Assembly: GCA_030068525.1 (NCBI GenBank)
Contig: JASJOS010000004.1
Span: 310,001 to 374,000, forward strand
Source: Xanthocytophaga flava
GTDB lineage: Bacteria; Bacteroidota; Bacteroidia; Cytophagales; 172606-1
Direction: 5' to 3'
DNA: 64,000 nucleotides
Made by a program: the position numbers and the translations under genes. Of this stretch, positions 34,629 to 44,272 are shown piece after piece. The notes under the pieces were generated by a model. It ran no database searches. It was not told where the DNA came from and worked only from the letters and a program-made list of their open reading frames with translations. Within the stretch, counting starts at the first letter, position 1. Every line of letters starts with the position of its first letter.

Positions 34629-35033
34629 TAGTTTCTATATAATAAATTATAAGTAGGAGATGACCATAAAGTCCTAATTATCCAGAATTTAGAACAAAAA
34701 CCATGGTTTTCCTCCTATCTGTTGTTGATTAGAACCTTATAATTACAAGAAGGCTGCTAAGTGGCTGAATTGCAATATCTTAATTATTTTATTATAATAG
34801 AATACTAATTAGAAAATATTAGGTTAAAAAAATCAACTTATAACATACATCATTATATTGAGGCTTTTAAGAGAATTTCTAATGAATCAAAGTGTAGGTT
34901 CTTTTCCTATCTCTCTGGTAGTAGCATCAATGATCGGGGAGCATATTGACTAAATGGAGGTTGACAGATGTATACCAACAGTTATTCTTTCCTTCGCGTT
35001 TGTGCTATATTTGAAGCAACACTATTCTGCACT
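34629..35033. other. 405-bp spacer upstream of the helicase operon
   Basis: A+T-rich, and contains the divergent promoter region of the helicase operon and the following plus-strand gene. No clear promoter boxes or gene were seen. Confidence 0.4.
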
Positions 35034-35663
35034 ATGGGACTATTTGACTTTCTGAAAAAAGACAACACCACTTCTTCTATACTAACAACAGACAATGGAT
35101 TGCCTGGACCAACTTATTTAGCAGACTACACCGAACATATTGCAGGTGCCAAAAAAGTTTATCCTTTTGAGTGGCGTAGAAAGCTAATCTCTACAGCAGG
35201 AAACTCAAAATTTAAAATCAAGTACTACGGACAACTACTACATGCTATGTGTGATATCTTGATTGTTAGGACACATTTTGCACCTGCTTTGGTAGTAGCC
35301 AAAGACATTGTAAGTGGACAGGAGATTTTACTTTTTGATGGTTGTAAAAATGGTTTTAATCCTATGTTTTGTGATGAGTTTACTAGTGAGCAAATTACTA
35401 ATAGACCACTGGACAACTGGTACATTGACAGAAACAAAAATGACAGTTTTGAAATAATCCTTTCTGCTTACTATCAAATTGACTTTGACGATGAAAGTGA
35501 AGGCTTTTTAGAAGATGTTGATGAGAATGGCTTTATAGAACTCGCAGACCAGTCAAAAATGGAATTTGAGAAAGCAAAACGAAATGCATTTGATGTGTTT
35601 CAAATAGTTGCCATAACTGAAAAGGGCAGAAAAATAGAAGTGCTAGCAGAAGAACTTGCGTAG
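35034..35663 (+). CDS. Hypothetical protein
   Basis: A 209-residue soluble protein from the ATG at 35034 (MGLFDFLKKD). A longer frame from 34968 adds residues unlike the rest. The N-terminal MGLFDFLKK pattern is common at the start of small cytoplasmic or membrane-associated proteins. The middle is strand-rich and the C-terminus is acidic and helical. No family is recognised. It is followed by transposase remnants. Confidence 0.72.
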   Translation: MGLFDFLKKDNTTSSILTTDNGLPGPTYLADYTEHIAGAKKVYPFEWRRKLISTAGNSKFKIKYYGQLLHAMCDILIVRTHFAPALVVAKDIVSGQEILLFDGCKNGFNPMFCDEFTSEQITNRPLDNWYIDRNKNDSFEIILSAYYQIDFDDESEGFLEDVDENGFIELADQSKMEFEKAKRNAFDVFQIVAITEKGRKIEVLAEELA

Positions 35664-35739
35664 GAAAAATTACAGATGATATTGAGTTTTATGCAAGTTG
35701 GGCTGGGCATTTCTCCACTTGTTGGAGTTATCACCAGCA

Positions 35740-35985
35740 ACCTTTTACTATCAGGCAGATTGGATGCAAAATATAAACAGTTACAACAGTTTACTCGCTT
35801 TTTTTCGTTTTTGCCTCTATGCCCAACTTATCTGGCAAGTATTTGGGAAAGAACAACAGGTCTATCTGACACTGGATCGGACAGAATGGAAACAACGAGG
35901 GGTATGGATACAGGTGTTGATGCTGGGTATTGTGCGAAGGTCGGAGAGGCCAACAGAAGGCACAACTTTCCATACAAGATCTGCC
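35740..35985 (+). pseudogene. IS4-family transposase fragment
   Basis: One frame reads LTLDRTEWKQRGVWIQVLMLGIV, the DDE-region signature of IS4/IS1634-type transposases (LDRT.W...I..LMLG). It is preceded by a helical stretch typical of the family's N-terminal part. Start, remaining catalytic residues and inverted repeats are absent, so this is a dead fragment. Confidence 0.7.
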
Positions 35986-36063
35986 TGATGTAAGATAACT
36001 CTGTTTCCTGATTTCTATTTCAGTGCAACTATCCCGTACTTCACTTCCCTTACAGGATACACT

Positions 36064-37539
36064 ATGGAAACCGATAAACTAATACAGCTTTTTGAGAGTC
36101 CGGATCCAGCTAACATCAAACTGGCTTTCCATATGATGACTCTGAAAAGTGAGGCTACTCCTTTGCCCCAACCCCTTCAGGAAGCGGCTGCATTGGGTTT
36201 GGAAACAATACTGCCAAAGCCGAAAACAGACGATAGCTTGTGCGAGGATATATGGAACTGGATTACTCATTTTCAATTGCCAGTCACACACTCAGACCGA
36301 ATTAAGGATTGGCTTCTATATCAACCTGATAAGTGCCTATATCATAATATCAAAGAGATATTTCCATTAATCAGGCAATATGGTATAGGAAATACACTTC
36401 CAGACTATCCGCTGGAACGCCTCTGGGAATGTACCAACCTAGAATTTTTAAATTTTCAATTCATTCAACTTCCTCCTTTTCCGATTCCGGCAAAGGTATT
36501 CTTCCCGCACCTGAAGGACCTTCGGTTTTATGAATTTCAGGCGGAACCGGAGTTTTATACCCGTATTTTGGCAGGTAGTCCTAACCTTAGTAAGCTTTCT
36601 TTCATTCAGACAAACCTGTCACGCTTTCCGGGGGAGATTACGCAGATGTATGATCTGGAGGATTTTGACCTGTATGGCAACAAATCCTACCTCACCGAAA
36701 CCATTCGCATTCCGGATGAGATCAGGAACCTTCAAAAAATGAAGCGGTTCAGTTGCCGCTATTTTCGTCTGGCTGAATTTCCGAAGGCGGTTGTTCAGAT
36801 GCCGTTCCTGGAAAGTCTGGCACTTCCGGGAACGGAGTGTGCATTTCAAATTCCGGATGAGATTGAAAACCTAACACGATTAGAATCTGTTTTTCTGGAA
36901 GGCAATTACTTTGAGGAATTTCCGGAAGCCCTTACCCGCCTGCCCTCTCTTCAAACAATTCAAATTGGGGAAGGTATACAGCGAATTCCTCTATCCATTA
37001 CCAACCTTTCAAGTCTGAAAGCCCTTTTACTATATGGTGTAGAATTTGACGAACTGCCTCCTTATCTGGCAGACATGCCAAACCTTAATACATTCTGGAT
37101 CATCACTAGCCGTAAGCCATTCAGTATTGAGAAATTGCCATCTCTTACTAACTTAAGCATCACTTCCTGTAAGCTAACAGTATTTCCATCTACGATAGTT
37201 GATACTATACAATTGGAAGACCTTACCATTTCGTATAATGAGATCACAGAAATACCCACCCAATTCAACCAGTTGGTAAACTTAAAACATCTGCATATAA
37301 ACAACAACAACATTACCCGACTACCCGATGAGTTGTTTGAACTGGAAAATCTGGTATACCTTTCCATAGGCAACAATCCGCTTACCGAAATCTCTCCGCG
37401 GTTTCAGCAACTCAAAAACCTTCGCGTACTGAATATGACAGGAATGAGTTTGAGTGATGAAGGAGTAGCCATTGTCAGAAGCTGGATACCCTACTGTCAA
37501 CTCTCTATAAATGACACTCACTATCCTGCATTGAAATAA
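36064..37539 (+). CDS. Leucine-rich-repeat protein
   Basis: A 491-residue protein without a signal peptide. An N-terminal ~110-residue helical region like that of the protein at 18079 precedes about fifteen LRRs (LxxLxLxxNxIxxxPxxF) to the end. The N-terminal similarity and closing segments (GVAIVRSWIPYCQLSI against TKANVKTWLPNCQIHF) make the two paralogues. It has no enzymatic domain. The hairpin overlapping its stop codon (37517-37564) probably terminates the transcript. Confidence 0.87.
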   Translation: METDKLIQLFESPDPANIKLAFHMMTLKSEATPLPQPLQEAAALGLETILPKPKTDDSLCEDIWNWITHFQLPVTHSDRIKDWLLYQPDKCLYHNIKEIFPLIRQYGIGNTLPDYPLERLWECTNLEFLNFQFIQLPPFPIPAKVFFPHLKDLRFYEFQAEPEFYTRILAGSPNLSKLSFIQTNLSRFPGEITQMYDLEDFDLYGNKSYLTETIRIPDEIRNLQKMKRFSCRYFRLAEFPKAVVQMPFLESLALPGTECAFQIPDEIENLTRLESVFLEGNYFEEFPEALTRLPSLQTIQIGEGIQRIPLSITNLSSLKALLLYGVEFDELPPYLADMPNLNTFWIITSRKPFSIEKLPSLTNLSITSCKLTVFPSTIVDTIQLEDLTISYNEITEIPTQFNQLVNLKHLHINNNNITRLPDELFELENLVYLSIGNNPLTEISPRFQQLKNLRVLNMTGMSLSDEGVAIVRSWIPYCQLSINDTHYPALK

Positions 37540-37564
37540 ATAGATTTTAATGCAGGATAGTGAG
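37517..37564 (+). terminator. Terminator overlapping the LRR gene 3' end
   Basis: The arms CTCACTATCCTGCATT (37517-37532) and AATGCAGGATAGTGAG (37549-37564) pair perfectly. The left arm lies inside the last codons of the LRR gene, so the coding end doubles as terminator stem. Confidence 0.65.
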
Positions 37565-37788
37565 TCGGAGTAGTTCCTGTAAAGGGGTAACTTTGAGTCA
37601 CCAAACGTTCAGATTTTACTCAGAACCAGCTTGAAAACGAAGCTCTACAGAGTACAGAACATAAAAAGCTTATCTGGCATGAGAGAGTAACGCAACTGAT
37701 ATGTAGGAAGAAACAAGGAATAATATACATCTTTGTGACAGACCTATTCTACAGGTGTGTTTTACAAAACTATTCTTTTATCCTTTGT

Positions 37789-38730
37789 ATGAGTTTATTT
37801 AAAGAGATTGTAGCCGTTGATCCAGGCAGTCAGTTTTTACGGATCTTTTTCAGGAATAAATTAGTATTCAATGAACCTACTCAGCTGTCTTTTGATATAC
37901 AACAAAATAAAGCTTCAGGGATGGGTTACACTCTGTCTACTACTCCCAATGACCGAACACTCTCTCCTATTAATTATAGTATTACCGACTTTACAGCTTT
38001 TGAGTTGTTGATGAAACTTGCCTTTAAACCGTATTTTAAGTTTTATAAGGTTCACAAGATGTTTGTTTGTCTGCCAACAGAGGTATCGGAAGTAGAAAAA
38101 AGATCGTTTAGAGATAGCCTTGAACATGCAGGTGCACAGGAAGTTTTTATGATTTATCAGGCGTATTGTGCAGCACAGGGTATGCATATACTACATGAAA
38201 AGAAAGACTTTATTCTGATTGAGTGGGGTGCCAGCAAGCTTGACATTAGTGTGTTTGTCAATGGCTTTATTGTTTCGGTTGGGGGAAGTATACGTATAGG
38301 AACTCAAAAACTTATCAGCCTGATACGTGATCATATCTCCCGCAAATACCAAATCAACCTTACCAGTAAGGAGATAGAAGCATTTTTCGCATCTGAGAAC
38401 AGTTTGACTCCAACAGAAGGCCTGCGTATAGGCCTTACAACTATATCTGTTAGTGAGATTCAACTTATTCTGGACGCCTACTTCACATTGGTTAACCTTG
38501 AGATACAGCAAGCATTGGCTACTGTTGACAAGAAGGATCTGGAAAAGGCCATCCGTAATGGGATTTACTATACTGGAGGAGCATCAACCTATGCGTATCT
38601 GAGGAAACAACTCGATTTTGGCAGAGAAATCCCCTATACACTAAGCAACAATCCACTTTTGGATACTATTCAGGGTATGAATGAACTGATGCAAGACCCA
38701 GAAGCCCGTAAACTCCTTATTATGACATAA
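37789..38730 (+). CDS. MreB/Mbl-like actin-family ATPase
   Basis: A 313-residue protein from the ATG at 37789; the upstream GTG at 37735 adds an unrelated segment. Phosphate 1 motif VDPGSQF lies at about residues 9-15, a phosphate 2-like segment around IEWGASKLDISVFVNG, and an adenosine motif TGGAST near residue 260. MreB proteins form filaments that guide cell-wall synthesis. This copy is shorter than typical 335-345-residue MreB proteins, is divergent, and is not next to mreC/mreD. It may be an accessory paralogue with a specialised role. Confidence 0.8.
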   Translation: MSLFKEIVAVDPGSQFLRIFFRNKLVFNEPTQLSFDIQQNKASGMGYTLSTTPNDRTLSPINYSITDFTAFELLMKLAFKPYFKFYKVHKMFVCLPTEVSEVEKRSFRDSLEHAGAQEVFMIYQAYCAAQGMHILHEKKDFILIEWGASKLDISVFVNGFIVSVGGSIRIGTQKLISLIRDHISRKYQINLTSKEIEAFFASENSLTPTEGLRIGLTTISVSEIQLILDAYFTLVNLEIQQALATVDKKDLEKAIRNGIYYTGGASTYAYLRKQLDFGREIPYTLSNNPLLDTIQGMNELMQDPEARKLLIMT

Positions 38731-38903
38731 TTGGGGTATTTATACATCAGCTCCTGAATCATAGACAAATTGCATCATAGAGATTCAACAAATAAAAACC
38801 TAGAAGTAGATTTATAGGTATTCATCCGAGTGAGGACATGTATTTACTCGGATGGACAATCATTCAACACAGTAGATATTTTAGAATTGATTTCTGTTAG
38901 AAA

Positions 38904-39701
38904 ATGAGAGTTCATTGGCTAAAAACATACATGATTAAAAAGCAAAGAAACAAGGTGCGTTACATTTTGATAAGGACAGCTATCTTGGGCTTTATGCTAT
39001 ATGTAATGCAACAAGTAAGAATCTCTTTTTTAATGGCCTGTTTGATCAGTTTATTCTCTGTGAAAGGTTTATTGGCCCAACAAACTCAAGCATCTGCAAA
39101 TTACCCCCCTCAAAAGCTTATAGGTAAGAAACCTATCGATGATAGTTTAGCGGAAGAGTTTTTTTATGTTGAGTACAAAGAAATGAATGCTAAAGTTCTT
39201 GCAAAAAACATTTTATCTACAGCAGCCTCAATTGGCTTTCAAGAAGAAGAAGAATTTCAGATTCCTGGAAAAGAATTACCATTAGATAACTTTCTATTTT
39301 ATGTTGTTGTTGCCATGACAGGCAATGAAGCAAACCTGCAACTTTCAGCCGAATTCGATGATTGGATAATGGACGATGATGTTACTATTAAAATAACCCC
39401 AATGGTAGCTTCCTACAAAAATTTTGTTCGCAAGGGAACAGTTACAATAAAGAGAAACTCTAAAATAACTAACCGAGACACATATATATACAATTCGCTT
39501 GTTCAGATACAAATCCGTATCCAATACAGTGTACGTGGAAGTATTGGAAATGGAGCTGCTCGCAGTCAAACGGTAGAGTACTTTTATGGACAGAATGTAA
39601 AAGTGAATCAAAAAACGGGAATGGCTTCTGTTTCAGGTGAACCAACTCAATTACATGCTGCCATTACCACTACTACTATACAAAATATAAAGAAAAAATG
39701 A
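38904..39701 (+). CDS. Hypothetical exported or membrane-anchored protein
   Basis: A 265-residue protein. A positively charged N-terminus precedes hydrophobic segments at about 25-60, including a signal-peptide-like stretch ending in LLAQQ, so translation could instead start at the Met near residue 44 and give a cleaved exported protein. The mature part contains a strand-rich region (FLFYVVVAMTG, VTIKITPMVASY) with no recognised family. It is monocistronic, 173 bp downstream of the MreB-like gene, and is followed by the CPBP protease gene. Confidence 0.65.
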   Translation: MRVHWLKTYMIKKQRNKVRYILIRTAILGFMLYVMQQVRISFLMACLISLFSVKGLLAQQTQASANYPPQKLIGKKPIDDSLAEEFFYVEYKEMNAKVLAKNILSTAASIGFQEEEEFQIPGKELPLDNFLFYVVVAMTGNEANLQLSAEFDDWIMDDDVTIKITPMVASYKNFVRKGTVTIKRNSKITNRDTYIYNSLVQIQIRIQYSVRGSIGNGAARSQTVEYFYGQNVKVNQKTGMASVSGEPTQLHAAITTTTIQNIKKK

Positions 39702-39824
39702 AAAAGACTAGGCTGGCTATCCCCAAGACTACCAATCATTTATGTTTTATTTGCTTCCAACTGCAAAACTAAGACATTATCGCCTTTTTCTTTCAATTAC
39801 ACAATTGTAATACTACCGGATTAT

Positions 39825-40760
39825 ATGAAGAGCAAATTAGATAGTTTTGACAAACATTATACCTTAAAAGTACTACCAACATTAGGGATTGTTTTACGAC
39901 TATGTGGTTTTATACTTATCGGAAGCTTTTTAAGTGGTTTACTTTTTTCTTTAATTACTGGCATTACTATTACTGATTTTAATAGAATGATTTTTAAAAT
40001 GGAAGAAGAAACAAAAGCAAGGTTTTTCTTATTATCAAGGCAAGCACTGAATGCTTTATTTATATATTTTATTTTGCCAATACTTTATATCTATGTATTT
40101 CAGAAGGATTTAAAGCAAATTTTCTTAGTAAGAACGGAAAGATTAGGAAGCTTTATTCTACTATCACTTCTTATTTTTATCACTGCATTGCCATTCCTAT
40201 CTCAATTAATTGAATTTAATCAGCAAATCCAACTACCAGAAAGTCTCTCAAATTTACAAGCTGTTTTGCTAAGACTGGAACAAGAGGCTCAACAAATTAC
40301 AAACTTGATAGTGCTTTATGATAATTGGTATGAAATAATTCCTATTTTGTTTGTAGTAGCCGTTTTAGCAGGGTTTGGAGAAGAATTGTTGTTTCGGGGA
40401 ATAATACAAAACGAAATTCATAGAATTTATAAAAATCCCCACATTGCCATTTGGCTATCAGCAGCATTATTTAGTTTTATTCATTTTCAGTTTCAGGGAT
40501 TTCTTCCAAGAATGGTTTTAGGTGGGCTCTTAGGCTATTTATATTACTGGTCAGGTAGTTTGCTTATACCAATAGTTATACATTTCGTAAATAATGCTCT
40601 CACCTTCACTTTAATCAATTATGCAAGATATAAGGGTGAAGCGTTTACAAACACTAATACTTCTTTAGGATTTACAATAATATCAACTATAGTTTGCATG
40701 ATTTTACTTATTGCTTGCTATCGACTTTTTTCAAAGGTGAAAGCGATGAGCTTCCATTAA
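39825..40760 (+). CDS. CPBP family intramembrane metalloprotease
   Basis: A 311-residue polytopic membrane protein with about seven or eight hydrophobic segments. The CPBP (Abi/CAAX protease) signature is present: Glu186-Glu187 with Arg191 (EELLFRG), FSFIHF with His220, and the final block HFVNN with His253 and Asn256. Members cleave prenylated or peptide substrates in the membrane and often act in bacteriocin self-immunity or stress responses. It is monocistronic. Proximity to the IS66 remnant leaves open whether it came with a mobile unit. Confidence 0.92.
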   Translation: MKSKLDSFDKHYTLKVLPTLGIVLRLCGFILIGSFLSGLLFSLITGITITDFNRMIFKMEEETKARFFLLSRQALNALFIYFILPILYIYVFQKDLKQIFLVRTERLGSFILLSLLIFITALPFLSQLIEFNQQIQLPESLSNLQAVLLRLEQEAQQITNLIVLYDNWYEIIPILFVVAVLAGFGEELLFRGIIQNEIHRIYKNPHIAIWLSAALFSFIHFQFQGFLPRMVLGGLLGYLYYWSGSLLIPIVIHFVNNALTFTLINYARYKGEAFTNTNTSLGFTIISTIVCMILLIACYRLFSKVKAMSFH

Positions 40761-40810
40761 ACAACTCGTGGGAAGCTTGCTTCAACAGGTGCGTAAATCT
40801 CTGGCCGCCC

Positions 40811-41047
40811 TTACCCGGATAAATCCATCAACGGCATAGGATTTTGAGTAATCGGCAAGCTGATCGGAGAAAAGTCCGAAGGCTCGTTCGCTTGATTCAA
40901 TTTCCTCTCTACTTTGGTATTGTTCTCTTCCAAACTTGTTGGTGCGTTGGTTTGCTTAAACTGTCGACACCAGTAATTAAACTTACCTTTTGAAATGCCC
41001 TCTGCCTGCAGAAAAGTGGGATACCGACCGGATTCTCTGAAAAACTT
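40811..41047 (-). pseudogene. IS66-type accessory gene (tnpA-like) fragment
   Basis: The reverse strand reads FFRESGRYPTFLQAEGIS, then KGKFNYWCRQFKQTN and PSDFSPISLPIT before a stop at 40811-40813. This is the helix-turn-helix accessory ORF of IS66-group elements (xFCxxxGIxxxxFxYWxxxF pattern, then a FxEV/FxPI end). Its 5' end is lost and no TnpB or TnpC follows, so the element is dead. Confidence 0.7.
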
Positions 41048-41584
41048 GTTAAAAACAGATACTTCGATGGGTTATCTTATAAGCTCAGGCAGAAAAACAC
41101 TGATTTATAAATCTTATTCAGATAAAACTGTTTTGAAAAAATCCAGGAAATGTGAAAATGCGGACTTGGATTATAAGTCGGATTAATTTACATACAAAAC
41201 CTTGGTTACGTATACTATCTACTCAGAAATACTCAGTATCTACCTCTTGCTGTGTGATATTTTCTATACCTGCATACGTTATTTTCAAACTCACATTTGC
41301 CCAGCAACTAATCTGTCTAGAAATGGAGAGCTTATCTCAACAAGATACTACTCTTCCTGATTCTCTTATAAAACCAGTCAGTTACACAAAATCTGTGTTT
41401 GTATTTTCCACAAACTAAACCTGTATACCCATTTGCCCCTGTAGGTATAAGGAAATACCCCCGCAATAAGAATGGTATAGTTATAAATTTGCCTGAAATA
41501 TTTATATAACAAATGAATTATGCTCCACAAAGGATGTCATTGTTCACTACTCACTTTTTACCATTCACCTTAAAATAAAAAAAT
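41048..41584. other. Spacer upstream of the GH5 gene
   Basis: No gene is supported. Short frames on the plus strand have no domain-like features. The GH5 gene promoter must lie near its 3' end. Confidence 0.4.
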
Positions 41585-42643
41585 ATGTTTACAAGATCTC
41601 TTATTCTTTGCAGTCGCCTGCTTATGTACAGCCTGTCGTTCTGTTGTTTACTGGTAGTAGCAAGTTGCTCTCCCACATCCGATAAAGATAGTATTCCTCA
41701 ACCCTTATCAAGTCAATCAACCAGAACAGTAGCTGCAGGCATCTCAGGTCTTAACTGGGCAGATGGACGCGATAACTTTGTGGATGGATGGGTCATTCCT
41801 TCCGGATTGGCTTCGGGTGATAGTTATAGTGTAGTGGCAGCCAAAACAGAAGCTGTTCTCAATGGCTTTTCTGCAAAAGTATCAGGAGTAAACACCATAC
41901 GTATTCCCATCAATCCCCCTTCCGTTATCAATAGTTCCGTTTGGTGGGGACGGTACAAAGGTGTGGTCGATAAAGCAACAAGTAAAGGATGGAAGGTCAT
42001 CATCGGATGTTGGGAAGGAGCTTCCTCGAAAGATGGAAAAATAGACAATACAACTGACTTTTGGAGTATGTGGAATACCATAACCAGTGATTATCAGGCA
42101 AACGGGAATGTATATTTTGAGCCTTTTAACGAACCTCACGGATATACATTGAGCCAATTAACAACCATTTACGCAGATTTTCTTTCCAGATACCCAACCG
42201 TTCCCAAAGGAAGAATCATTTTGGACGGCCAGGGCTATTCAGAGGATGTAAAAGGTGTAGGAGCAGATACCCGCTTCAATGGGTGTTTACTTGGATTACA
42301 CAACTATGCTTACTGGAGCACCCATTCGGCTAGTGGATGGCAAACAGACTGGCGTAACCGGATAGGCAGCTATGGATCGCGTACAGTCATTACTGAGTTT
42401 GGAGCTACCATGAACTCAGGAAAAGACTATCAGAACGGTAATCAGTCTGATAATGAGATTGCTTACATTGTTGCCACAAGTGATGTTTGTAGAAATGATG
42501 GGATTGCCAGTGTATATTGGCCTGGATTGAGAGATGGTGATTCGTATAGTCTTCTAACTCGCGGAGGTAGTGGAACTAATATCACCATAAGCACAGTAAG
42601 CCCTTCGGGTGTATTCCGATTGCGCTACGGCTGGGGATTGTGA
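41585..42643 (+). CDS. Glycoside hydrolase family 5 lipoprotein (cellulase-like)
   Basis: A 352-residue enzyme. A lipoprotein signal peptide ends at Cys28 (LLVVASC), so it is held in the outer membrane or periplasm. The GH5 (beta/alpha)8 barrel shows VNTIRIPI at 102-109, the acid/base Glu183 in FNEPHG, LHNYAYW at 238-244, and the nucleophile Glu271 in ITEFGA. The family hydrolyses beta-1,4-linked glucans, mannans and related polymers. It is monocistronic, not part of a polysaccharide-utilisation cluster here. The spacer after it is filled by repeat family A, whose hairpin could help to terminate its transcript. Confidence 0.92.
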   Translation: MFTRSLILCSRLLMYSLSFCCLLVVASCSPTSDKDSIPQPLSSQSTRTVAAGISGLNWADGRDNFVDGWVIPSGLASGDSYSVVAAKTEAVLNGFSAKVSGVNTIRIPINPPSVINSSVWWGRYKGVVDKATSKGWKVIIGCWEGASSKDGKIDNTTDFWSMWNTITSDYQANGNVYFEPFNEPHGYTLSQLTTIYADFLSRYPTVPKGRIILDGQGYSEDVKGVGADTRFNGCLLGLHNYAYWSTHSASGWQTDWRNRIGSYGSRTVITEFGATMNSGKDYQNGNQSDNEIAYIVATSDVCRNDGIASVYWPGLRDGDSYSLLTRGGSGTNITISTVSPSGVFRLRYGWGL

Positions 42644-42681
42644 GAGGTTGTCTACACTATGCATATAAATGAGTTAATAAC

Positions 42682-43101
42682 ATGAGTCATCCTAAATTTT
42701 GGATGAGAGTTTGTTTTACAAAATCAGCGCCTATTCTTTGAAAAGAGTATAGGCGCTGATTGGTTTTTAATAAATCTCTTTAGTTGAGTTGGTTTATTGT
42801 CCCTTTCATCACTCTTCTTGTAGCTCCTTCATTTTTTGCTTGCCTTTCCCTCAGCTTGGTTTATTGCCTCTTACATCACTTTTCTTGTGGCCTCTTACTT
42901 TTTTGCTTGTCCAAAAAAGTAAGCAAAAAAAGACACTTTTCTCCGATCCTTCCTCCCGCAGGGCCAAAGGCCAACCTCGCGGAGAAAAGATTCCCCACGC
43001 ACCTACACGACCACTCGCGATTGAAGGCATCGCAACGCTCTTTGTAACATTTATTATCCTTTCTCAATGACATTCTTTACTCAAGGTTCGAGATAACTCA
43101 T
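42682..43101 (+). mobile_element. MITE-like repeat family A, copy 4
   Basis: The 420-bp element has the left end ATGAGTCATCCTAAATT and the right end complement ATGAGTTATCTCGAACC. Its left hairpin (AATCAGCGCCTAT/ATAGGCGCTGATT, about 42721-42766) is perfectly paired. The inner GTTTATTG...TTTTTTGCTTG segment is duplicated (42790-42842 and 42858-42909). Confidence 0.8.
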
Positions 43102-43323
43102 GATAGTGTTTCTGGAAAGAAAATTTTACCCAACCCAAAAATCTTATCTGTAGGAAGACCTTTTACCCGAATTAGTGATTCATCTGACTATACAAGGTCT
43201 ATCCATTAAAAGTTTGGTAAAAAGGGTAATAGTATCACAACAGTTAAATTACTTCCGTTAGCCGCCATAACGCCAAACCGATGTTGGCAGCACGGGCTTT
43301 TTTCGGTTGCTGTTTGTCGTCAG
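43102..43323. other. Spacer with attC-like inverted motif
   Basis: A short segment (about 43256-43300) contains GTTAGCCGCCATAACGCCAA and GATGTTGGCAGC, which faintly resembles an integron attC fold, but the core sites are not convincing. No gene is present. Confidence 0.35.
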
Positions 43324-44244
43324 TCAGTTAAAAGATTGTCTAAACTCCAAAGGCGAAAGTTTTGTCTTTACCTTGAAAAGCTTGCTGAACGATTGGGAAT
43401 GTTCAAAACCCAATTCATACGCAATTTCGCTTACAGTCAAGTTGGTTGTTGATAATCTTTCTTTGGCTTTATCGATCAGTTTGTCGTGTATGTATTGTTG
43501 TGTGCTTTGTCCTGTCAAGAATTTCAGTAAGCTGCTTAAATATTTTGGCGAAACATTTAATGTATCTGCAATGTATTGAACTGTAGGCAAGCCTTTTGAA
43601 ACCAAATCATCAGCATTAAAGTAGTCTGTCAATAGTATTTCCAAACGTTCCAAAATTTGATGATTGGACTTCTCTCTTGTGATGAACTGACGATTGTAAA
43701 AACGTTCTGAATAACTAAGCAAACTTTCAATTTGTGAGATAATAATTTGCTTGCTGAACTTATCAATAGTGGAATAATATTCCTGTTCTATATTTTGAAT
43801 AATGTGGTTGATTGTTGCTTCTTCTTTCTCTGAAAGCCATAACGCTTCATTCACCGAATAGCCAAAAAACTCGTATTGTTTAATGGTTTTGGCTAGTGGC
43901 GTATTCCAAAAGAAATCAGGGTGAATAAGCAATATCCAACCTAAACGTTGTGCTGTTGAATTTCCGTTGGGCTGAATTTTGCAAACTTGATTGGGTGCAG
44001 CGAAAAACATAACCCCTTCGTCATAATCGTATTCCTGTTGTCCGTATACCATTTTGGCATTCATTCCTCTTTTAATAGAAATTTGATAGAAATTAAAAAT
44101 CAAATTTCGTTCGCCTATATCAGCAGGTCGTTTTATTAAAGAGTAATCAACAACACTTATGAGCGGATGTGCGGGCTGTGATAATCCTCTTAACTTATGA
44201 AATTCGCTGATGGTTTTTATATGCTCTGTTTTTGAAACTGCCAT
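43324..44244 (-). CDS. AraC family transcriptional regulator
   Basis: A 306-residue regulator. It has an N-terminal cupin-like sensor region (HPLISVVDYS near 27-36) and a C-terminal AraC domain with two HTHs (about 220-305; SPKYLSSLLKFLTGQ and SEIAYELGFEHSQSFSKLFK). It is very similar along its length to the regulator at 56492-57409, so the two are recent paralogues. It lies downstream of the amidohydrolase gene on the same strand, with a small cysteine-rich ORF between them, and probably controls that operon. Confidence 0.92.
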   Translation of the reverse strand: MAVSKTEHIKTISEFHKLRGLSQPAHPLISVVDYSLIKRPADIGERNLIFNFYQISIKRGMNAKMVYGQQEYDYDEGVMFFAAPNQVCKIQPNGNSTAQRLGWILLIHPDFFWNTPLAKTIKQYEFFGYSVNEALWLSEKEEATINHIIQNIEQEYYSTIDKFSKQIIISQIESLLSYSERFYNRQFITREKSNHQILERLEILLTDYFNADDLVSKGLPTVQYIADTLNVSPKYLSSLLKFLTGQSTQQYIHDKLIDKAKERLSTTNLTVSEIAYELGFEHSQSFSKLFKVKTKLSPLEFRQSFN

Positions 44245-44272
44245 ACTATAATTGTGAAATTATGCCGACAAA

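Noticed and set aside
35698-35988. Complete small gene at the IS4 fragment
   Set aside because: Only the transposase-like middle is meaningful; the ends are arbitrary and the catalytic set is incomplete.
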